A stretch of DNA of 64,000 nucleotides, from positions 1-64,000 of the forward strand of contig NZ_RXYK01000002.1 of assembly GCF_003968655.1 (NCBI RefSeq), given 5' to 3'. Made by a program: the position numbers and the translations under genes. Positions 8,023 to 18,196 of this stretch are shown piece by piece. Each line of letters opens with the position of its first letter. Positions within the stretch are counted from its first letter, which is position 1. Under the pieces are notes generated by a model. The model was given only the letters and a program-made list of their open reading frames with translations, made no database searches and was not told the DNA's origin. Source of the stretch: Chlorobium phaeovibrioides. Its GTDB lineage: Bacteria > Bacteroidota > Chlorobiia > Chlorobiales > Chlorobiaceae.

Positions 8023-8823
8023 ATGGCTGTTGATACTGCGCCGAAGAGCCCTCTTGGCGTCCTGATTCTTCATGGGTTTACTTCGACCGGCGAGAGCGTT
8101 GAGGCGCTTGGCCGTCCGCTTGAAGCACTGGGCATTCCCTTCAGCATTCCGCTACTCCGTGGTCATGGAGCGCCTTCTCCGGAAGCGCTGAGAGGGGTTC
8201 GCTGGCGTCAGTGGCTTGATGATGCGGAGGCGGCTTTTGAAGAGCTTTCCCTGAAGGCCCGTCGTCTTGTAGTGGTGGGCCACAGCATGGGGGCTCTTCT
8301 CGGCCTCAATCTTGCCGCTGTTTTTCCCGGGCGAGTGGATTCACTCGTTCTTGTGACACCGGCCTTCAGGTTGGTTTCCCTGCTTGGGCCCGGGCGTCCA
8401 ATGCATTTTGCTGCAGGCATGCTCAGCGCCGTTTTCAGAAAATGGAATCTCAAATCGGTGTTTGCCGACCCCGATTCAGCCAGCTGCAAGGCTCACTATG
8501 AGTGGGCTCCGACCGATGCCATCCTTTCGTTTTTTGAGCTTGTCGACCATACAGCACTCCTTCTGCCGAAGGTCGGCTGTCCGGTATTCATTGTCCATAA
8601 CCGGCATGAACAGACGGTTCTGCCTGAAAGTGTTGCTCTTCTCAGCGAGGGTATTGCTACGCCGCAGGCCGACAGGGAGATTCTCTGGCTGGAGCGCTCC
8701 GGCCATCAGGTTTTCTGCGATTGTGAGCGGGAGCTTGCCGTCGGTGCCGTGGTCCGATATGTTTCGGGCCGTCTTGCCCTTTGCCAGGAGCCCTCCATTG
8801 TTAACGATGTAACGGATTTGTGA
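8023..8823 (+). CDS. Alpha/beta hydrolase, carboxylesterase/monoacylglycerol-lipase type
   Basis: 266 residues, no signal peptide, so cytoplasmic. The oxyanion-hole motif is LHGFTST (about 15-21), the nucleophile elbow is GHSMG (Ser about 89), and the catalytic His is in SGHQVF near the C-terminus. Where relatives carry the acidic residue (an Asp before xxV), the sequence reads HEQTV, so Glu may serve instead. The substrate is unknown; the closest named relatives are thermostable carboxylesterases and monoacylglycerol lipases. It lies just before the alkaline phosphatase gene. Confidence 0.78.
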   Translation: MAVDTAPKSPLGVLILHGFTSTGESVEALGRPLEALGIPFSIPLLRGHGAPSPEALRGVRWRQWLDDAEAAFEELSLKARRLVVVGHSMGALLGLNLAAVFPGRVDSLVLVTPAFRLVSLLGPGRPMHFAAGMLSAVFRKWNLKSVFADPDSASCKAHYEWAPTDAILSFFELVDHTALLLPKVGCPVFIVHNRHEQTVLPESVALLSEGIATPQADREILWLERSGHQVFCDCERELAVGAVVRYVSGRLALCQEPSIVNDVTDL

Positions 8824-8894
8824 CGCAGCGGCTTCTGCCGGATGCGTATCTTTTCTGGTCAGCCGCATCAACAACACACTCAAGCATTCCATTC

Positions 8895-10382
8895 ATGCCC
8901 AAACCCTTTTCTGGACCCCCCTCTTTCCTCTTCGTCCTGAAGAGGATGCTGACGCTTGTCCTGCTCATAACCTCAACCGGCTGCTCTTCGGAGGTCTCTC
9001 TGAACGGCGGGGGGCAGCGCTTTGCATCTCAAGCCGACTCGGGGGCCCGCTATGTCTTTCTCTTTATCGGCGACGGCATGGGGCTTGCACAGGTTGAGCT
9101 CGGACGGGCGCTTCTTGCTCCCGGTGACTCTCTGTCCTTTCCCTCGTTTCCCGTGACGGGAATGATCTCGACTTCCGCAGCAGACCGCTATATCACCGAT
9201 TCGGCTGCAGCCGGGACAGCGCTTGCGACCGGGTATGCAACCAGTGTGGGCACGGTTTCAATGGCGGCCAACCATCGTGATACCCTCAAAACCATTGTTG
9301 AAATGGCAGAGGGTGATGGCAGAAGGACTGGTGTTGTGAGCAGTGTCGGCATCGACAATGCCACACCGGCCTGTTTTTACGCGCATGAGCCGTTGCGCGG
9401 CAGCTTGTATGCAATTGCTCTTCAGATGGCCTCCAGCGGGGTTGATTATTTCGGTGGCGGACGGCCAGAGGGGAACTTCCCTCATAAACGCTCAAGGGCG
9501 GTGGTTGACCGGGGAGATATTGACAGCCTCATGCAGTTGTCGGGATACTCGGTCGTGAAGAATAGTGCATCTCTGAGGGCTGTGATGCCTGGTACGCCCT
9601 GCATCGCCTCGGGGCCCTCCGACATGTTTGGGGCGCTTCCTTTTGATATGGACCGGCCCGCCAGAGATGCCGATCTTGCACTCTTTACCCGTGAGGGGAT
9701 CAGGCTTCTGGATAATTCGAAGGGCTTTTTCATGATGGTTGAGGGGGGAAAAATCGACTGGGCATGCCATGCCAACGACGCTGCCGCTGCCGGTCGGGAT
9801 GTTGCTGCTTTTGATCGCGCCATTCGTGAGGCGGTTGCGTTTTATCACCGCCACCCCGAAGAGACGCTGATTGTCGTGACTGCCGACCATGAGTGCGGAG
9901 GACTCTCGCTGGGCAATCGGGATGGGGCTTATGACAGCCGGCTCGAGCTTCTCCATTACCAGACAATCTCCATGGAGAAGCTTTCAGGAAAAGTTGCTGC
10001 ATGGAAAAAAGCCGGCGGGGTGAGTTTTCTGGCGGCACTCGACAGCGTGAGGGTATTTGCGGGTCTGGGGGCCGGTGCTGATTCGGGGCTTCTCCTCTCC
10101 CGTGACGAAGAGCGGGAGCTGCGGGATGCATTCAGGGCGACCATGTCGGCTGGCGCGGCCCGGGGTGGTCAGTACGGCGCCGCAGACAGTTTTTCGCCGG
10201 CAGTTGTTGGCATTCTCAATCGTCGGGCCGGGGTAGGCTGGACCAGCAATGTGCATACCGCAGTTCCTGTTCCTGTATTCGCGCTTGGTCACAATGCCCA
10301 TATGTTTGCCGGGTTCTACCCGAATACGGCTCTCGCAAGAAGGCTTATGCAGGCGTCCGGACTGCCCGGCTCTTTACGGTAG
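8895..10382 (+). CDS. Alkaline phosphatase (PhoA family), predicted lipoprotein
   Basis: A metal-dependent phosphomonoesterase acting outside the cytoplasm. Motifs: FLFIGDGMG (metal-binding Asp), ITDSAAAGTALATG (Ser nucleophile), VEGGKIDWACHANDA, TADHECGG and NVHTAVPVPVFALG (metal-binding His). The N-terminal hydrophobic segment ends in STGCSS, which looks like a lipobox. The start is uncertain: ATG 8895 gives about 495 residues with a basic n-region, ATG 8946 leaves almost none, and an upstream GTG at 8820 overlaps the preceding stop. I see no Pho box. A phosphate-scavenging role is inferred from the family. Confidence 0.85.
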   Translation: MPKPFSGPPSFLFVLKRMLTLVLLITSTGCSSEVSLNGGGQRFASQADSGARYVFLFIGDGMGLAQVELGRALLAPGDSLSFPSFPVTGMISTSAADRYITDSAAAGTALATGYATSVGTVSMAANHRDTLKTIVEMAEGDGRRTGVVSSVGIDNATPACFYAHEPLRGSLYAIALQMASSGVDYFGGGRPEGNFPHKRSRAVVDRGDIDSLMQLSGYSVVKNSASLRAVMPGTPCIASGPSDMFGALPFDMDRPARDADLALFTREGIRLLDNSKGFFMMVEGGKIDWACHANDAAAAGRDVAAFDRAIREAVAFYHRHPEETLIVVTADHECGGLSLGNRDGAYDSRLELLHYQTISMEKLSGKVAAWKKAGGVSFLAALDSVRVFAGLGAGADSGLLLSRDEERELRDAFRATMSAGAARGGQYGAADSFSPAVVGILNRRAGVGWTSNVHTAVPVPVFALGHNAHMFAGFYPNTALARRLMQASGLPGSLR

Positions 10383-10482
10383 GGTTGCAGCAGAAGACAT
10401 TCTTCCCCGTTGAGGAATTTTCTGGGAGCCGGAAGGCGTTGTCAGTGTGAAGAGTATTTGAAACAGTATAAACTCTGGATAT

Positions 10483-11469
10483 ATGGCAGATCTTTCGACG
10501 ACCTGGATGGGGCTTGAGTTGAAAAGCCCGGTCATTGCGGCAAGCTGCACCCTCACGGGCAGCGTTGAACAGGTAAGCGAGGCGGCCCGGTGCGGTGCCG
10601 GGGCTGTGGTTCTGAAATCGCTTTTTGAAGAGCAGATACAGCAGGATGCGGCACGCAGCCTTGGAGGCAATGAGCAGAGGTTTTATTACGCCCAGGCAGA
10701 GGATTACATCAGGGAATATTCCCGCGGAGACGCTCTTTGGGCATACCTTGAGCTTATACGGGCCTGTTCTCGTGAGGTTTCAGTTCCGGTTATTGCAAGC
10801 ATCAATTGTGTCTCTCCGGGAGAGTGGGTGCAGTTTGCCCGTGAAATTGAAGAGGCAGGCGCAGACGGTCTTGAGGTCAATATTTTTGTGATGCCTTCCG
10901 ACCCGTCAAAGAGTTCAGCAGAAAACGAAAAGGTCTATTTTGATGTGCTCAATGCCGTCACCCGGGCGGTCAGGATTCCCGTTGCCGCTAAAGTCAGCAG
11001 CTATTTTTCCGCTCTGGCCCATACTGCAGAAGCTCTTCCCTCCACAGGAATCGGCAGCCTGGTGATGTTCAACCGTTTTTTTTCGCCTGATATCGATATT
11101 GATACGCTGGAGCTAAAGCCGGCTCCTCTTTTCAGTACGCCCGCTGATTATTACAACTCCCTGCGCTGGATAGCCATGCTTTCCGGTCGGGTAGGGTGCG
11201 ACCTTGTTGCTTCCACCGGCGTACACGACAGCGATGCGCTCGTCAAGCAGCTGCTGGCCGGAGCAAAGGCGGTCGAGATTGCTTCGGTGCTCTATCTGAA
11301 AGGGTTTGAGGAAATCCGAACTATGCTTGAAGGGCTTGAAGAGTATATGGATCGGCTGGGTTTTTCCTCTCTTTCCGACTTTCAAGGCCGGATGAGCATG
11401 AAGCACTCTCTTCATCCCGCTGCCTGGGAACGGTCACAGTTCATGAAACATTTCAGTGACATTTCCTGA
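10483..11469 (+). CDS. Dihydroorotate-dehydrogenase-like flavoprotein
   Basis: 328 residues of the FMN-binding TIM-barrel DHOD family. Recognisable parts are NPV-like SPVIAASCTLT near the N-terminus, ASINCVSPGEW in the middle, EEAGADGLEVNIF, VAAKVSSYF and the phosphate-binding end STGVHDSDALVKQLLAGA. True DHODs make orotate for pyrimidines, but this subfamily is usually annotated only as DHOD-like. A second function, such as reduction of another substrate, is possible. pyrE is in the window but about 34 kb away, so context gives no help. Confidence 0.75.
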   Translation: MADLSTTWMGLELKSPVIAASCTLTGSVEQVSEAARCGAGAVVLKSLFEEQIQQDAARSLGGNEQRFYYAQAEDYIREYSRGDALWAYLELIRACSREVSVPVIASINCVSPGEWVQFAREIEEAGADGLEVNIFVMPSDPSKSSAENEKVYFDVLNAVTRAVRIPVAAKVSSYFSALAHTAEALPSTGIGSLVMFNRFFSPDIDIDTLELKPAPLFSTPADYYNSLRWIAMLSGRVGCDLVASTGVHDSDALVKQLLAGAKAVEIASVLYLKGFEEIRTMLEGLEEYMDRLGFSSLSDFQGRMSMKHSLHPAAWERSQFMKHFSDIS

Positions 11470-11571
11470 ACCACAGCTGAACGGGCGAGGAATTCTTTGG
11501 AAGTTCATTGGCCAGAGAGTACCTTGACGCCCGAACGGCGAAACAATCCCAATCACTCATTTCATTCACCA

Positions 11572-12237
11572 ATGCTTCTCTCTTCCTCCATTGCCGGAAA
11601 AGTGCTGATGGCGCTGGCCGGTCTTTTTCTGGCGGTGTTTCTTCTTGTTCATCTCGGCATCAACCTCCTGCTTCTCTCAAGTGACGGTGGCCGGGCCTTT
11701 ACGGCCGCGGCAGAGTTCATGGCCACCAACCCCGTCATAAAAATTGCCGAGCCGGTTCTCTTTGGCGGTTTTCTTCTCCATATCTTTTTCGGCATGATGG
11801 TCTCTGGCCAGAACCGGGCTGCACGCCCTGTGCGTTATCAGGAGAGTAACAGTTCGGAGACCTCGTTCCTGTCGAAATATATGTTCCATACCGGCATTAT
11901 TGTTTTTCTGTTTCTGGCAATGCATCTGGCGGATTTCTATCTGATCAAAACCGGTTTCATAGCGCCTCCCGAGGGAATAGCACAGCATGATTTTTACAGC
12001 AGGGCGATGCTGCTCTTCTCAAACCGGTGGTACTCTTTCTTTTATATCCTCAGCATTCTTGTGCTTGGGTTCCATCTCAACCACGCCATACAGTCGGCAT
12101 TTCAGACGCTCGGCTTGAACCACAGCCGCTACACGCCTGCGCTGAAGCTTGCAGGCTCTGCCTATGCCATTGTCATCACGGTTGGCTTCAGCCTGATACC
12201 GCTGTGGATAGCCTTTATCCCCTTAACGAGACTCTGA
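11572..12237 (+). CDS. sdhC: Succinate dehydrogenase/fumarate reductase cytochrome b subunit
   Basis: The membrane anchor of the quinone-linked complex, with about five hydrophobic helices and a start ([17 protein letters not shown]) typical of the single-subunit diheme cytochrome b type found in Bacteroidetes/Chlorobi relatives. Histidines in [22 protein letters not shown]-type and GFHLNHA segments are candidate heme ligands. The ATG at 11572 fits homologue starts, but an in-frame TTG at 11497 has a good GCGAGG ribosome-binding site, so the start is open. The order C-A-B follows with short gaps. In green sulfur bacteria the complex works as fumarate reductase in the reductive TCA cycle. Confidence 0.88.
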   Translation: MLLSSSIAGKVLMALAGLFLAVFLLVHLGINLLLLSSDGGRAFTAAAEFMATNPVIKIAEPVLFGGFLLHIFFGMMVSGQNRAARPVRYQESNSSETSFLSKYMFHTGIIVFLFLAMHLADFYLIKTGFIAPPEGIAQHDFYSRAMLLFSNRWYSFFYILSILVLGFHLNHAIQSAFQTLGLNHSRYTPALKLAGSAYAIVITVGFSLIPLWIAFIPLTRL

Positions 12238-12256
12238 GAAAACCCTTATTACTTCC

Positions 12257-14197
12257 ATGACACGACTCAACGCGGCAATTCCTGAAGGACCTCTTGCTGA
12301 TAAATGGACAGCCTACCATTCGGGGTGCCGGCTGGTAAGCCCCGGAAATAAACGCAAGCTTGATATCATTGTTGTCGGTACCGGCCTTGCCGGCGCTTCG
12401 GCTGCCGCTTCGCTGGGTGAGCTGGGTTACAATGTCAAGGCATTCTGCTATCAGGACACTCCGCGCCGGGCGCACAGCATTGCAGCTCAGGGCGGCATAA
12501 ACGCTGCAAAGAACTACCCGAACGATGGCGACAGCGTCCACAGGCTTTTTCACGATACCGTCAAAGGCGGCGATTATAGGGCCCGTGAGGGAAATGTGTA
12601 CCGTCTGTCGGAAGTCAGCAACCAGATTATTGATCTCGCTGTAGCCCAGGGGGTTCCTTTTGCGCGTGAATACGGAGGTCTTCTTGCCAACCGCTCGTTC
12701 GGAGGCGCGCAGGTATCAAGAACCTTTTATGCGCGCGGCCAGACCGGCCAGCAGCTTCTGCTCGGTGCCTATGGGGCATTGAACCGTCAGATTGCCGCCG
12801 GCACCGTGAGGCTTTTCAACCGCCGTGATGTTCTTGATACGGTGCTGGTTGAGGGTAAAGCAAGAGGCATCATTGCCCGTAACCTTGTTACCGGTGAAAT
12901 TGAACGGCACGCAGCTCACGCCGTGGTGCTTGCAAGTGGAGGTTATGGCAATGTGTTCTATCTTTCCACCAATGCCATGGGTTCCAATGTGACTCCGGTA
13001 TGGAGCGCCTACCGCAAGGGGGCGATGATGGCAAACCCTTCATTCACGCAGATTCATCCTACCTGTATTCCCGTTCATGGTGATTTCCAGTCGAAGTTGA
13101 CGCTGATGAGCGAAAGCCTGCGGAATGATGGACGGATATGGGTGCCACTGCATAAAAAAGATGTTGAGCGGCTGAGGAAGGGCGAGGTGAAGCCATCGGA
13201 GATAGCGGAGTCGGAGCGCGACTACTATCTTGAGCGCCGCTATCCTGCGTTCGGCAATCTGGTGCCGAGGGATGTGGCTTCACGCGCCGCTAAAGAGCGC
13301 TGTGATGCCGGATATGGTGTCGGCCGTACAGGAGTTGCCGTCTATCTTGATTTTGCCGACTCAATCAAGCGCAAAGGGCGCGATACCATTGAGGCGCTCT
13401 ACGGAAACCTTTTCGATATGTACCGGCAGATTGTTGCCGAGGATCCCTATGAGAGTCCGATGATGATCTATCCCGCCGTCCACTATACCATGGGAGGGCT
13501 CTGGGTAGACTATGAATTGATGACTACCGTGCCGGGTCTCTATGCCATAGGTGAGTGCAATTTTTCAGACCATGGAGCGAACCGGCTCGGGGCTTCAGCG
13601 CTCATGCAGGGGCTGGCTGACGGCTATTTCATTCTGCCCTCGACCATCAGCCGCTATCTTGCTGATGAAATTCACACCCCCCCCATAGAGACCTCCTCGC
13701 CGGAGTTCACCCTTGCGGCGGAGGCTGTTGGCGACAGGCTGAAGAAATTGCTCAATACGAAGGGAACGCAGAGTGTGGAGAATTTCCACCGCCGTCTGGG
13801 TAAAATAATGTGGGAGTACTGCGGCATGTCGCGTAATGAAGAGGGGCTCCATAAGGCGCTTGAGCTTCTTGCGGCACTGAAGGAGGAGTACAGGACGGGG
13901 GTGAAGGTGCCGGGCGGGCTGGATGAGTTCAACCCGGAGCTTGAAAAAGCCTGGAGGGTTGCGGATTTTATTGAGCTTGGTGAGCTCATGGTGCAGGATG
14001 CCCTGCAGCGGAAGGAGTCGTGCGGTGGTCATTTCAGGGAGGAGTACCAGACCCCTGAAGGGGAGGCTCTGCGCAACGATGATGAGTTTGCTTTCGTTGC
14101 AGTCTGGGAGTCGCTTATGGGAGATGAGCCGCCTGCGATGCACAAAGAGCCGCTGGAGTTTCTGGATATAAAGCTCTCGCAGCGAAGCTACAAATAA
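12257..14197 (+). CDS. sdhA: Succinate dehydrogenase/fumarate reductase flavoprotein subunit
   Basis: The catalytic subunit, 646 residues, with covalent FAD. It interconverts fumarate and succinate on the cytoplasmic face. An FAD-binding dinucleotide fold ([12 protein letters not shown], about residues 38-49) is followed by the flavin-attachment region [14 protein letters not shown] (His about 74), the substrate motif [12 protein letters not shown], and [12 protein letters not shown] plus [13 protein letters not shown] further on. The long form with a roughly 30-residue N-terminal extension is typical of the Bacteroidetes/Chlorobi-type enzyme. It sits between sdhC and sdhB in one operon. Confidence 0.95.
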   Translation: MTRLNAAIPEGPLADKWTAYHSGCRLVSPGNKRKLDIIVVGTGLAGASAAASLGELGYNVKAFCYQDTPRRAHSIAAQGGINAAKNYPNDGDSVHRLFHDTVKGGDYRAREGNVYRLSEVSNQIIDLAVAQGVPFAREYGGLLANRSFGGAQVSRTFYARGQTGQQLLLGAYGALNRQIAAGTVRLFNRRDVLDTVLVEGKARGIIARNLVTGEIERHAAHAVVLASGGYGNVFYLSTNAMGSNVTPVWSAYRKGAMMANPSFTQIHPTCIPVHGDFQSKLTLMSESLRNDGRIWVPLHKKDVERLRKGEVKPSEIAESERDYYLERRYPAFGNLVPRDVASRAAKERCDAGYGVGRTGVAVYLDFADSIKRKGRDTIEALYGNLFDMYRQIVAEDPYESPMMIYPAVHYTMGGLWVDYELMTTVPGLYAIGECNFSDHGANRLGASALMQGLADGYFILPSTISRYLADEIHTPPIETSSPEFTLAAEAVGDRLKKLLNTKGTQSVENFHRRLGKIMWEYCGMSRNEEGLHKALELLAALKEEYRTGVKVPGGLDEFNPELEKAWRVADFIELGELMVQDALQRKESCGGHFREEYQTPEGEALRNDDEFAFVAVWESLMGDEPPAMHKEPLEFLDIKLSQRSYK

Positions 14198-14229
14198 TAG
14201 GCGAATACGATAATATTGGAACGGAAACA

Positions 14230-15003
14230 ATGAATTTCACTCTCAGGATCTGGCGGCAGAAAAATGCAGAAGCCAAAGGCGGAATGGTCTCATACAGTGT
14301 GAGCGGGGTTTCGGCTGACAGCTCTTTTTTTGAAATGCTCGACATCCTCAACCAGCAGCTTGTAGATGAAGGTGCCGAGCCGGTATGCTTTGATCACGAC
14401 TGCCGCGAGGGAATATGCGGAACCTGCAGTCTCTACATCAACGGCAGGCCGCACGGACCTGTGAAAGGGGTGACCACCTGCCAGCTTCACATGCGCTCTT
14501 TCGCTGATGGCGAGACCATTTCCATTGAGCCCTGGCGTGCCAAGGCGTTCCCGATTGTAAGGGATCTCATCGTCGACCGCAGTGCCCTCGACCGCATCAA
14601 TCAGGCTGGCGGGTATGTTTCCGTCAACAGCGGAGGCGTTCCTGATGCCAATTCCATTCCTGTCCGCAAGGCGGACAGTGATGCGGCATTCGACGCTGCA
14701 GCCTGCATCGGCTGCGGTGCCTGTGTTGCGGCCTGCGCCAACGCCGCAGCTATGCTCTTTGTCGGGGCGAAGGTCTCACACCTGGCATTGCTCCCGCAGG
14801 GGAAGGTCGAGGCCCGGGAACGGGTCCTGAAGATGGTGGAATGTATGGACGATCTTGGTTTTGGCGGGTGCAGCAACACATATGCCTGCGAAGCGGAATG
14901 CCCCAAGGGCATCAGCGTCGCAAACATTGCCATGATGAACCGCGAGTTTCTCTCATCTGCAATACGGAAGGAGAAAAGCAGCCCCTTTACCGGAGGTTTC
15001 TGA
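14230..15003 (+). CDS. sdhB: Succinate dehydrogenase/fumarate reductase iron-sulfur subunit
   Basis: 257 residues passing electrons between the flavoprotein and the membrane anchor. The N-terminal ferredoxin domain has the [2Fe-2S] cysteines in [16 protein letters not shown] plus TTCQLH. The C-terminal domain has [13 protein letters not shown] and [15 protein letters not shown] for the [4Fe-4S] and third clusters. The gene closes the C-A-B operon and converges on the lipoprotein gene at 15010 with only 6 bases between stops. Confidence 0.95.
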   Translation: MNFTLRIWRQKNAEAKGGMVSYSVSGVSADSSFFEMLDILNQQLVDEGAEPVCFDHDCREGICGTCSLYINGRPHGPVKGVTTCQLHMRSFADGETISIEPWRAKAFPIVRDLIVDRSALDRINQAGGYVSVNSGGVPDANSIPVRKADSDAAFDAAACIGCGACVAACANAAAMLFVGAKVSHLALLPQGKVEARERVLKMVECMDDLGFGGCSNTYACEAECPKGISVANIAMMNREFLSSAIRKEKSSPFTGGF

Positions 15004-15009
15004 GAAGGT

Positions 15010-15666
15010 TCAGTCCTGTACGCAGCGGACCGCCAGCCCTGTTTTCTTGTTGACCTTTCCCTTTCGTACCCTTCCGTCAAAATAGACGAATGAACGACCC
15101 TCTGCTGCCTGCGGGGAGAGTTCTGTCGAAGTCCACATTCTGCTGTATCCTCCCGTGGCCAGAAAGTCACCGTCAGTGTCGCGCCGTCCGCCGGCCGGCA
15201 GCAGCCGGAAGCCGATGGCGTCTGTGGCTCCTTCATTGGGGGCAGTCCACAGTTCTGTGGCTTTAAGCGCCCCTCCCGCCGATTCATCTCCTCCGAGGCT
15301 CTCTGTCAGTTTCGTCCATTCGCTGTCGGTCGCAACATGCCACCCTTCAGGGGCAAGCCCTCTGGGGTCATTGACGGCGTACCAGTTGTAGAGGCGCCCG
15401 TAGATTTTTCCGTTTTCAGGGCTGTTTGCATTGTAACAGCAGGCAGGTGTTGTCATTGCGGCCCACTCTTGGGGGTCTGAAACCTCACGAATCGGGTCGC
15501 CGTTTCGGAAATGAGCCGTGTTGAGGTTTTCGGCACTCCATACCATTCCCGCAGCCCTGAGAGTTCGGTAGCTGTTGCCATCATAATCCCTCATCGGCGT
15601 TGAGGGGCTCTGGCATGATGCCGTGAAAATCAGGAGGGGCAGAATGAGTGTTCGGAGCATTTTCAT
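15010..15666 (-). CDS. Lipoprotein with Fibrobacter succinogenes major-paralogous domain
   Basis: 218 residues with a lipoprotein signal (MKMLRTLILPLLIFTASC, lipidated Cys about 18). The mature part matches the fold described as the Fib_succ_major domain: GMVWSAENLNTAHF, YGRLYNWYAVNDPRGLAPEGWHVA, DSEWTKL, GFRLLPAGGRR and RCVQD at the end. Members are outer-surface or periplasmic proteins of unknown biochemical function, common in Bacteroidetes and Fibrobacteres. No operon partner is evident. Confidence 0.72.
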   Translation of the reverse strand: MKMLRTLILPLLIFTASCQSPSTPMRDYDGNSYRTLRAAGMVWSAENLNTAHFRNGDPIREVSDPQEWAAMTTPACCYNANSPENGKIYGRLYNWYAVNDPRGLAPEGWHVATDSEWTKLTESLGGDESAGGALKATELWTAPNEGATDAIGFRLLPAGGRRDTDGDFLATGGYSRMWTSTELSPQAAEGRSFVYFDGRVRKGKVNKKTGLAVRCVQD

Positions 15667-15812
15667 GATATCGGGTTGTCATAGTTGTCATATGCCAATA
15701 AGTATGGGTCAATATACACAATGTTTGGGTTCCCGTCCATCACTTGGCACTTGTGTGCCGGGTGCGTACATTTCCCTCTGAGAATGTCCTCCAATCTTCA
15801 ACCATTATTGCT

Positions 15813-16295
15813 ATGAATACAAACAGGCTTGCGCTTCGTACCGTTTCCCTGCTTCTTCTGATGGTTTTCGGGTTTTCACTGTCGGGCTGCGCTGGAGGGG
15901 CGAAGCTGGATGCAGGGCGGATGATTCTGCCGGTGGAGCTTGAATGGGTGAAGAACGAGAAGCTGCACGGTCTTGAAACGGTCATCCTTGCTGGAGATCC
16001 CTCCACCCCCAAGCCCTATGCACAACGCATTCGTCTGGCACCCGGCACGAGGCTGGAGCCGCATTTTCATCCCAACGCCAACAGGATGGTGACCGTGTTG
16101 CAGGGGACGCTGTATTTCGCCTATGGCGACCGCTTTTTGGAACAGGAACTTCGTGCCCTGCCTCCGGGAAGTTTCTTTACCGAGCCAGCCAATGCGCCCC
16201 ACTATGCCGTTGCCGGCAATGAAGAGGTTGTTCTTGAGCTGCATGCCAACGGAGTGGACGGTACAACCTATGTTGAGGCGCAGGAATCTCATTAG
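15813..16295 (+). CDS. Cupin-domain lipoprotein
   Basis: 160 residues from ATG 15813, chosen because it gives a proper signal ending in lipobox SLSGC (Cys about 26). The mature protein is a single cupin: RLEPHFHPNANRMVTVLQG holds the metal-binding His-x-His pair and the conserved Gly, and LPPGSFFTEPANAPHYAV is the second cupin motif. Metal binding is probable. Substrate and role are unknown; it is an extracytoplasmic small cupin rather than a cytoplasmic enzyme. Confidence 0.72.
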   Translation: MNTNRLALRTVSLLLLMVFGFSLSGCAGGAKLDAGRMILPVELEWVKNEKLHGLETVILAGDPSTPKPYAQRIRLAPGTRLEPHFHPNANRMVTVLQGTLYFAYGDRFLEQELRALPPGSFFTEPANAPHYAVAGNEEVVLELHANGVDGTTYVEAQESH

Positions 16296-16492
16296 AAAGC
16301 AGGTCCCGGGCGGATTGCAGGTTGCCGGAAGTTTTTCGGTTCGTTATTATTGCGGTCGGGGCTTGGAATCAGCCGGGAAAAAGTGTATAAGAATCATCCG
16401 GAAAGATTCTTCAGAAAGTCTGAGGGTCTGGCTGAGTGGGGGATGACCTCCCCTGCGGCAAGTTTTTTTCCGGGTTATCCTAAACTGACGGT
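16296..16492. other. Intergenic region before the CorC-type gene
   Basis: I found no gene. There is a 7-bp hairpin AAGAATC/GATTCTT at about 16390-16412, and a GGGG...CCCC arrangement near 16438-16456 followed by a seven-T run (16463-16469) that could act as a weak terminator for the cupin gene. Confidence 0.3.
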
Positions 16493-17809
16493 ATGCAACT
16501 CTTTCTGCTCTTTTTTCTGATTTTGCTCAACGGCATGCTCGCCATGACCGAAATTGCCCTTCTGACGGCTAAACGCTCGCGTCTCGCAAAGCTGGCAGAA
16601 AACGGTGATCGTGCGGCGGAGGCCGCCATGAAGCTTGCTCGGGAGCCCACCCGTTTTCTCTCAACCATCCAGACAGGTATCACATCAATCGGCATTCTCA
16701 ACGGCATCATCGGCGAGGGTGTCCTTGCCGGACCGCTGGCACTCTGGTTTTCCTCTCTGGGTATGGAGGAGGAATTCAGTCGCCTTGCGGCAACGGCCGC
16801 TGCCGTTGTTTCCATTACCTATGTTACTATTGTGGCTGGTGAGCTGGTCCCTAAACGGCTTGCGCAGTTCAATCCCGTAGGGGCCGCCCGTTTTCTGGCT
16901 TTTCCGATGGTGACCCTGTCGACTGTGGCTCGCCCTTTTGTGAAACTTCTGTCACTTTCAACTGATACAATCCTGCGTCTTCTTGGAAAAAATCCGCACG
17001 AGGTGGAGCGCATTACCGAGGAGGAGATTCATGCTCTGCTTGAAGAGGGCTCAGAGGCCGGTGTGATTGAGCAGCATGAGCATGAAATGGTCCGCAATGT
17101 CTTTCGTCTCGATGATCGTCAGTTGGGTACCCTTATGGTGCCGAGGGCGGATATTGTCTTTCTCGATGTTTCCCGGCCGGCTGACGAGAATATCGGAAAG
17201 GTGACGGCATCTGAGCATTCCCGGTTTCCCGTCTGCGAGGGCAGTCTTCAGTCGCTGCTGGGGGTTGTCAACGCAAAGCAGCTGCTTTCCAAGTCGCTGA
17301 AAGGTACTCTTGAAGAGTTCACCTCTCAGCTGCAGCCGCCGGTCTATGTCCCCGAGTCCCTGACAGGTATGGAGCTGCTCGACCATTTCCGGACCTCCGG
17401 CACCCAGATGGTGTTTGTTGTTGATGAGTATGGGGAAATTCAAGGTCTCGTCACCCTTCAGGACATGCTTGAAGCGGTAACGGGAGAGTTTGTGCCGCGT
17501 AACAGCGAGGACTCCTGGGCGGTACAGCGCGAAGACGGATCATGGCTTCTTGACGGACTCATTCCGGTCCCTGAACTGAAGGATACTCTTGAGTTGAAAG
17601 GGGTTCCTGAAGAGGATAAGGGACGGTATCATACACTCAGCGGTCTGATGATGTGGATGCTTGGCCGCATGCCGCAGACTGGCGACAGAATGGTCTGGGA
17701 GCACTGGCGGCTGGAGATTGTCGACCTTGACGGCCAGCGAATCGACAAGGTTCTTGCATCAAAAATCAGCACTGAAGGCGGAGGCTCAACCATTGAACAG
17801 GAGAGGTGA
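16493..17809 (+). CDS. CNNM/CorC-family membrane protein (hemolysin-like, CBS domains)
   Basis: 438 residues: an N-terminal DUF21/CNNM transmembrane domain (about 1-190, with TQTGITSIGILNGI-type helices and GELVPKRLAQ), two CBS domains (about 205-335, MVPRADIVFLDVS and VFVVDEYGEIQGLVTLQDMLEAV), and a C-terminal CorC_HlyC domain. Homologues export Mg2+ or Co2+. The older name hemolysin is historical. The HIT gene starts 3 bases after the stop, so the two are probably cotranscribed. Confidence 0.85.
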   Translation: MQLFLLFFLILLNGMLAMTEIALLTAKRSRLAKLAENGDRAAEAAMKLAREPTRFLSTIQTGITSIGILNGIIGEGVLAGPLALWFSSLGMEEEFSRLAATAAAVVSITYVTIVAGELVPKRLAQFNPVGAARFLAFPMVTLSTVARPFVKLLSLSTDTILRLLGKNPHEVERITEEEIHALLEEGSEAGVIEQHEHEMVRNVFRLDDRQLGTLMVPRADIVFLDVSRPADENIGKVTASEHSRFPVCEGSLQSLLGVVNAKQLLSKSLKGTLEEFTSQLQPPVYVPESLTGMELLDHFRTSGTQMVFVVDEYGEIQGLVTLQDMLEAVTGEFVPRNSEDSWAVQREDGSWLLDGLIPVPELKDTLELKGVPEEDKGRYHTLSGLMMWMLGRMPQTGDRMVWEHWRLEIVDLDGQRIDKVLASKISTEGGGSTIEQER

Positions 17810-17812
17810 CTT

Positions 17813-18196
17813 ATGACGCATCAGGATCCCGACTGTATTTTCTGTCGTATCGTGGAGGGGAGCATCCCCGCCGATATCATCTATCGAAACAACCATGTGC
17901 TTGCTTTTCGCGACATTGCCCCTGCAGCACCCCATCACGCCCTCATCATCCCTCTCCGCCATATCGTTTCCCTCAGCGACCTTACTGCTGAAGACGAGGA
18001 GGTAGCGGGTCATATTCTTCTCGCTGCCGCCCCGGTTGCCGATATTCTCGGCATCCGCCAGAGCGGGTACCGCATGGTGTTCAACAGCGGAGCTGATGCC
18101 ATCCAGAGCGTGATGCATATTCATGGCCATGTGATTGGCGGCCGAAGCATGGGTTGGCCTCCGTTTCCCGGAGAGGCTGTCGTTCACGGCCAGTAA
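17813..18196 (+). CDS. HIT-family (histidine triad) nucleotide hydrolase
   Basis: 127 residues of HinT-like type, which hydrolyse purine nucleoside phosphoramidates and related adenylates. The N-terminus has CIFCRIVEGSIPA (possible zinc cysteines), then HHALIIPLRH, and the triad HIHGHVIGG with histidines spaced HxHxH. The C-terminus WPPF is usual for HinT. It follows the CorC-type gene after 3 bases. Confidence 0.9.
   Translation: MTHQDPDCIFCRIVEGSIPADIIYRNNHVLAFRDIAPAAPHHALIIPLRHIVSLSDLTAEDEEVAGHILLAAAPVADILGIRQSGYRMVFNSGADAIQSVMHIHGHVIGGRSMGWPPFPGEAVVHGQ

Noticed and set aside
8820-8894. N-terminal extension of alkaline phosphatase from GTG 8820
   Set aside because: It overlaps the hydrolase stop but adds about 25 residues before any signal-like segment. 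The later ATG codons give a normal signal or lipoprotein start.
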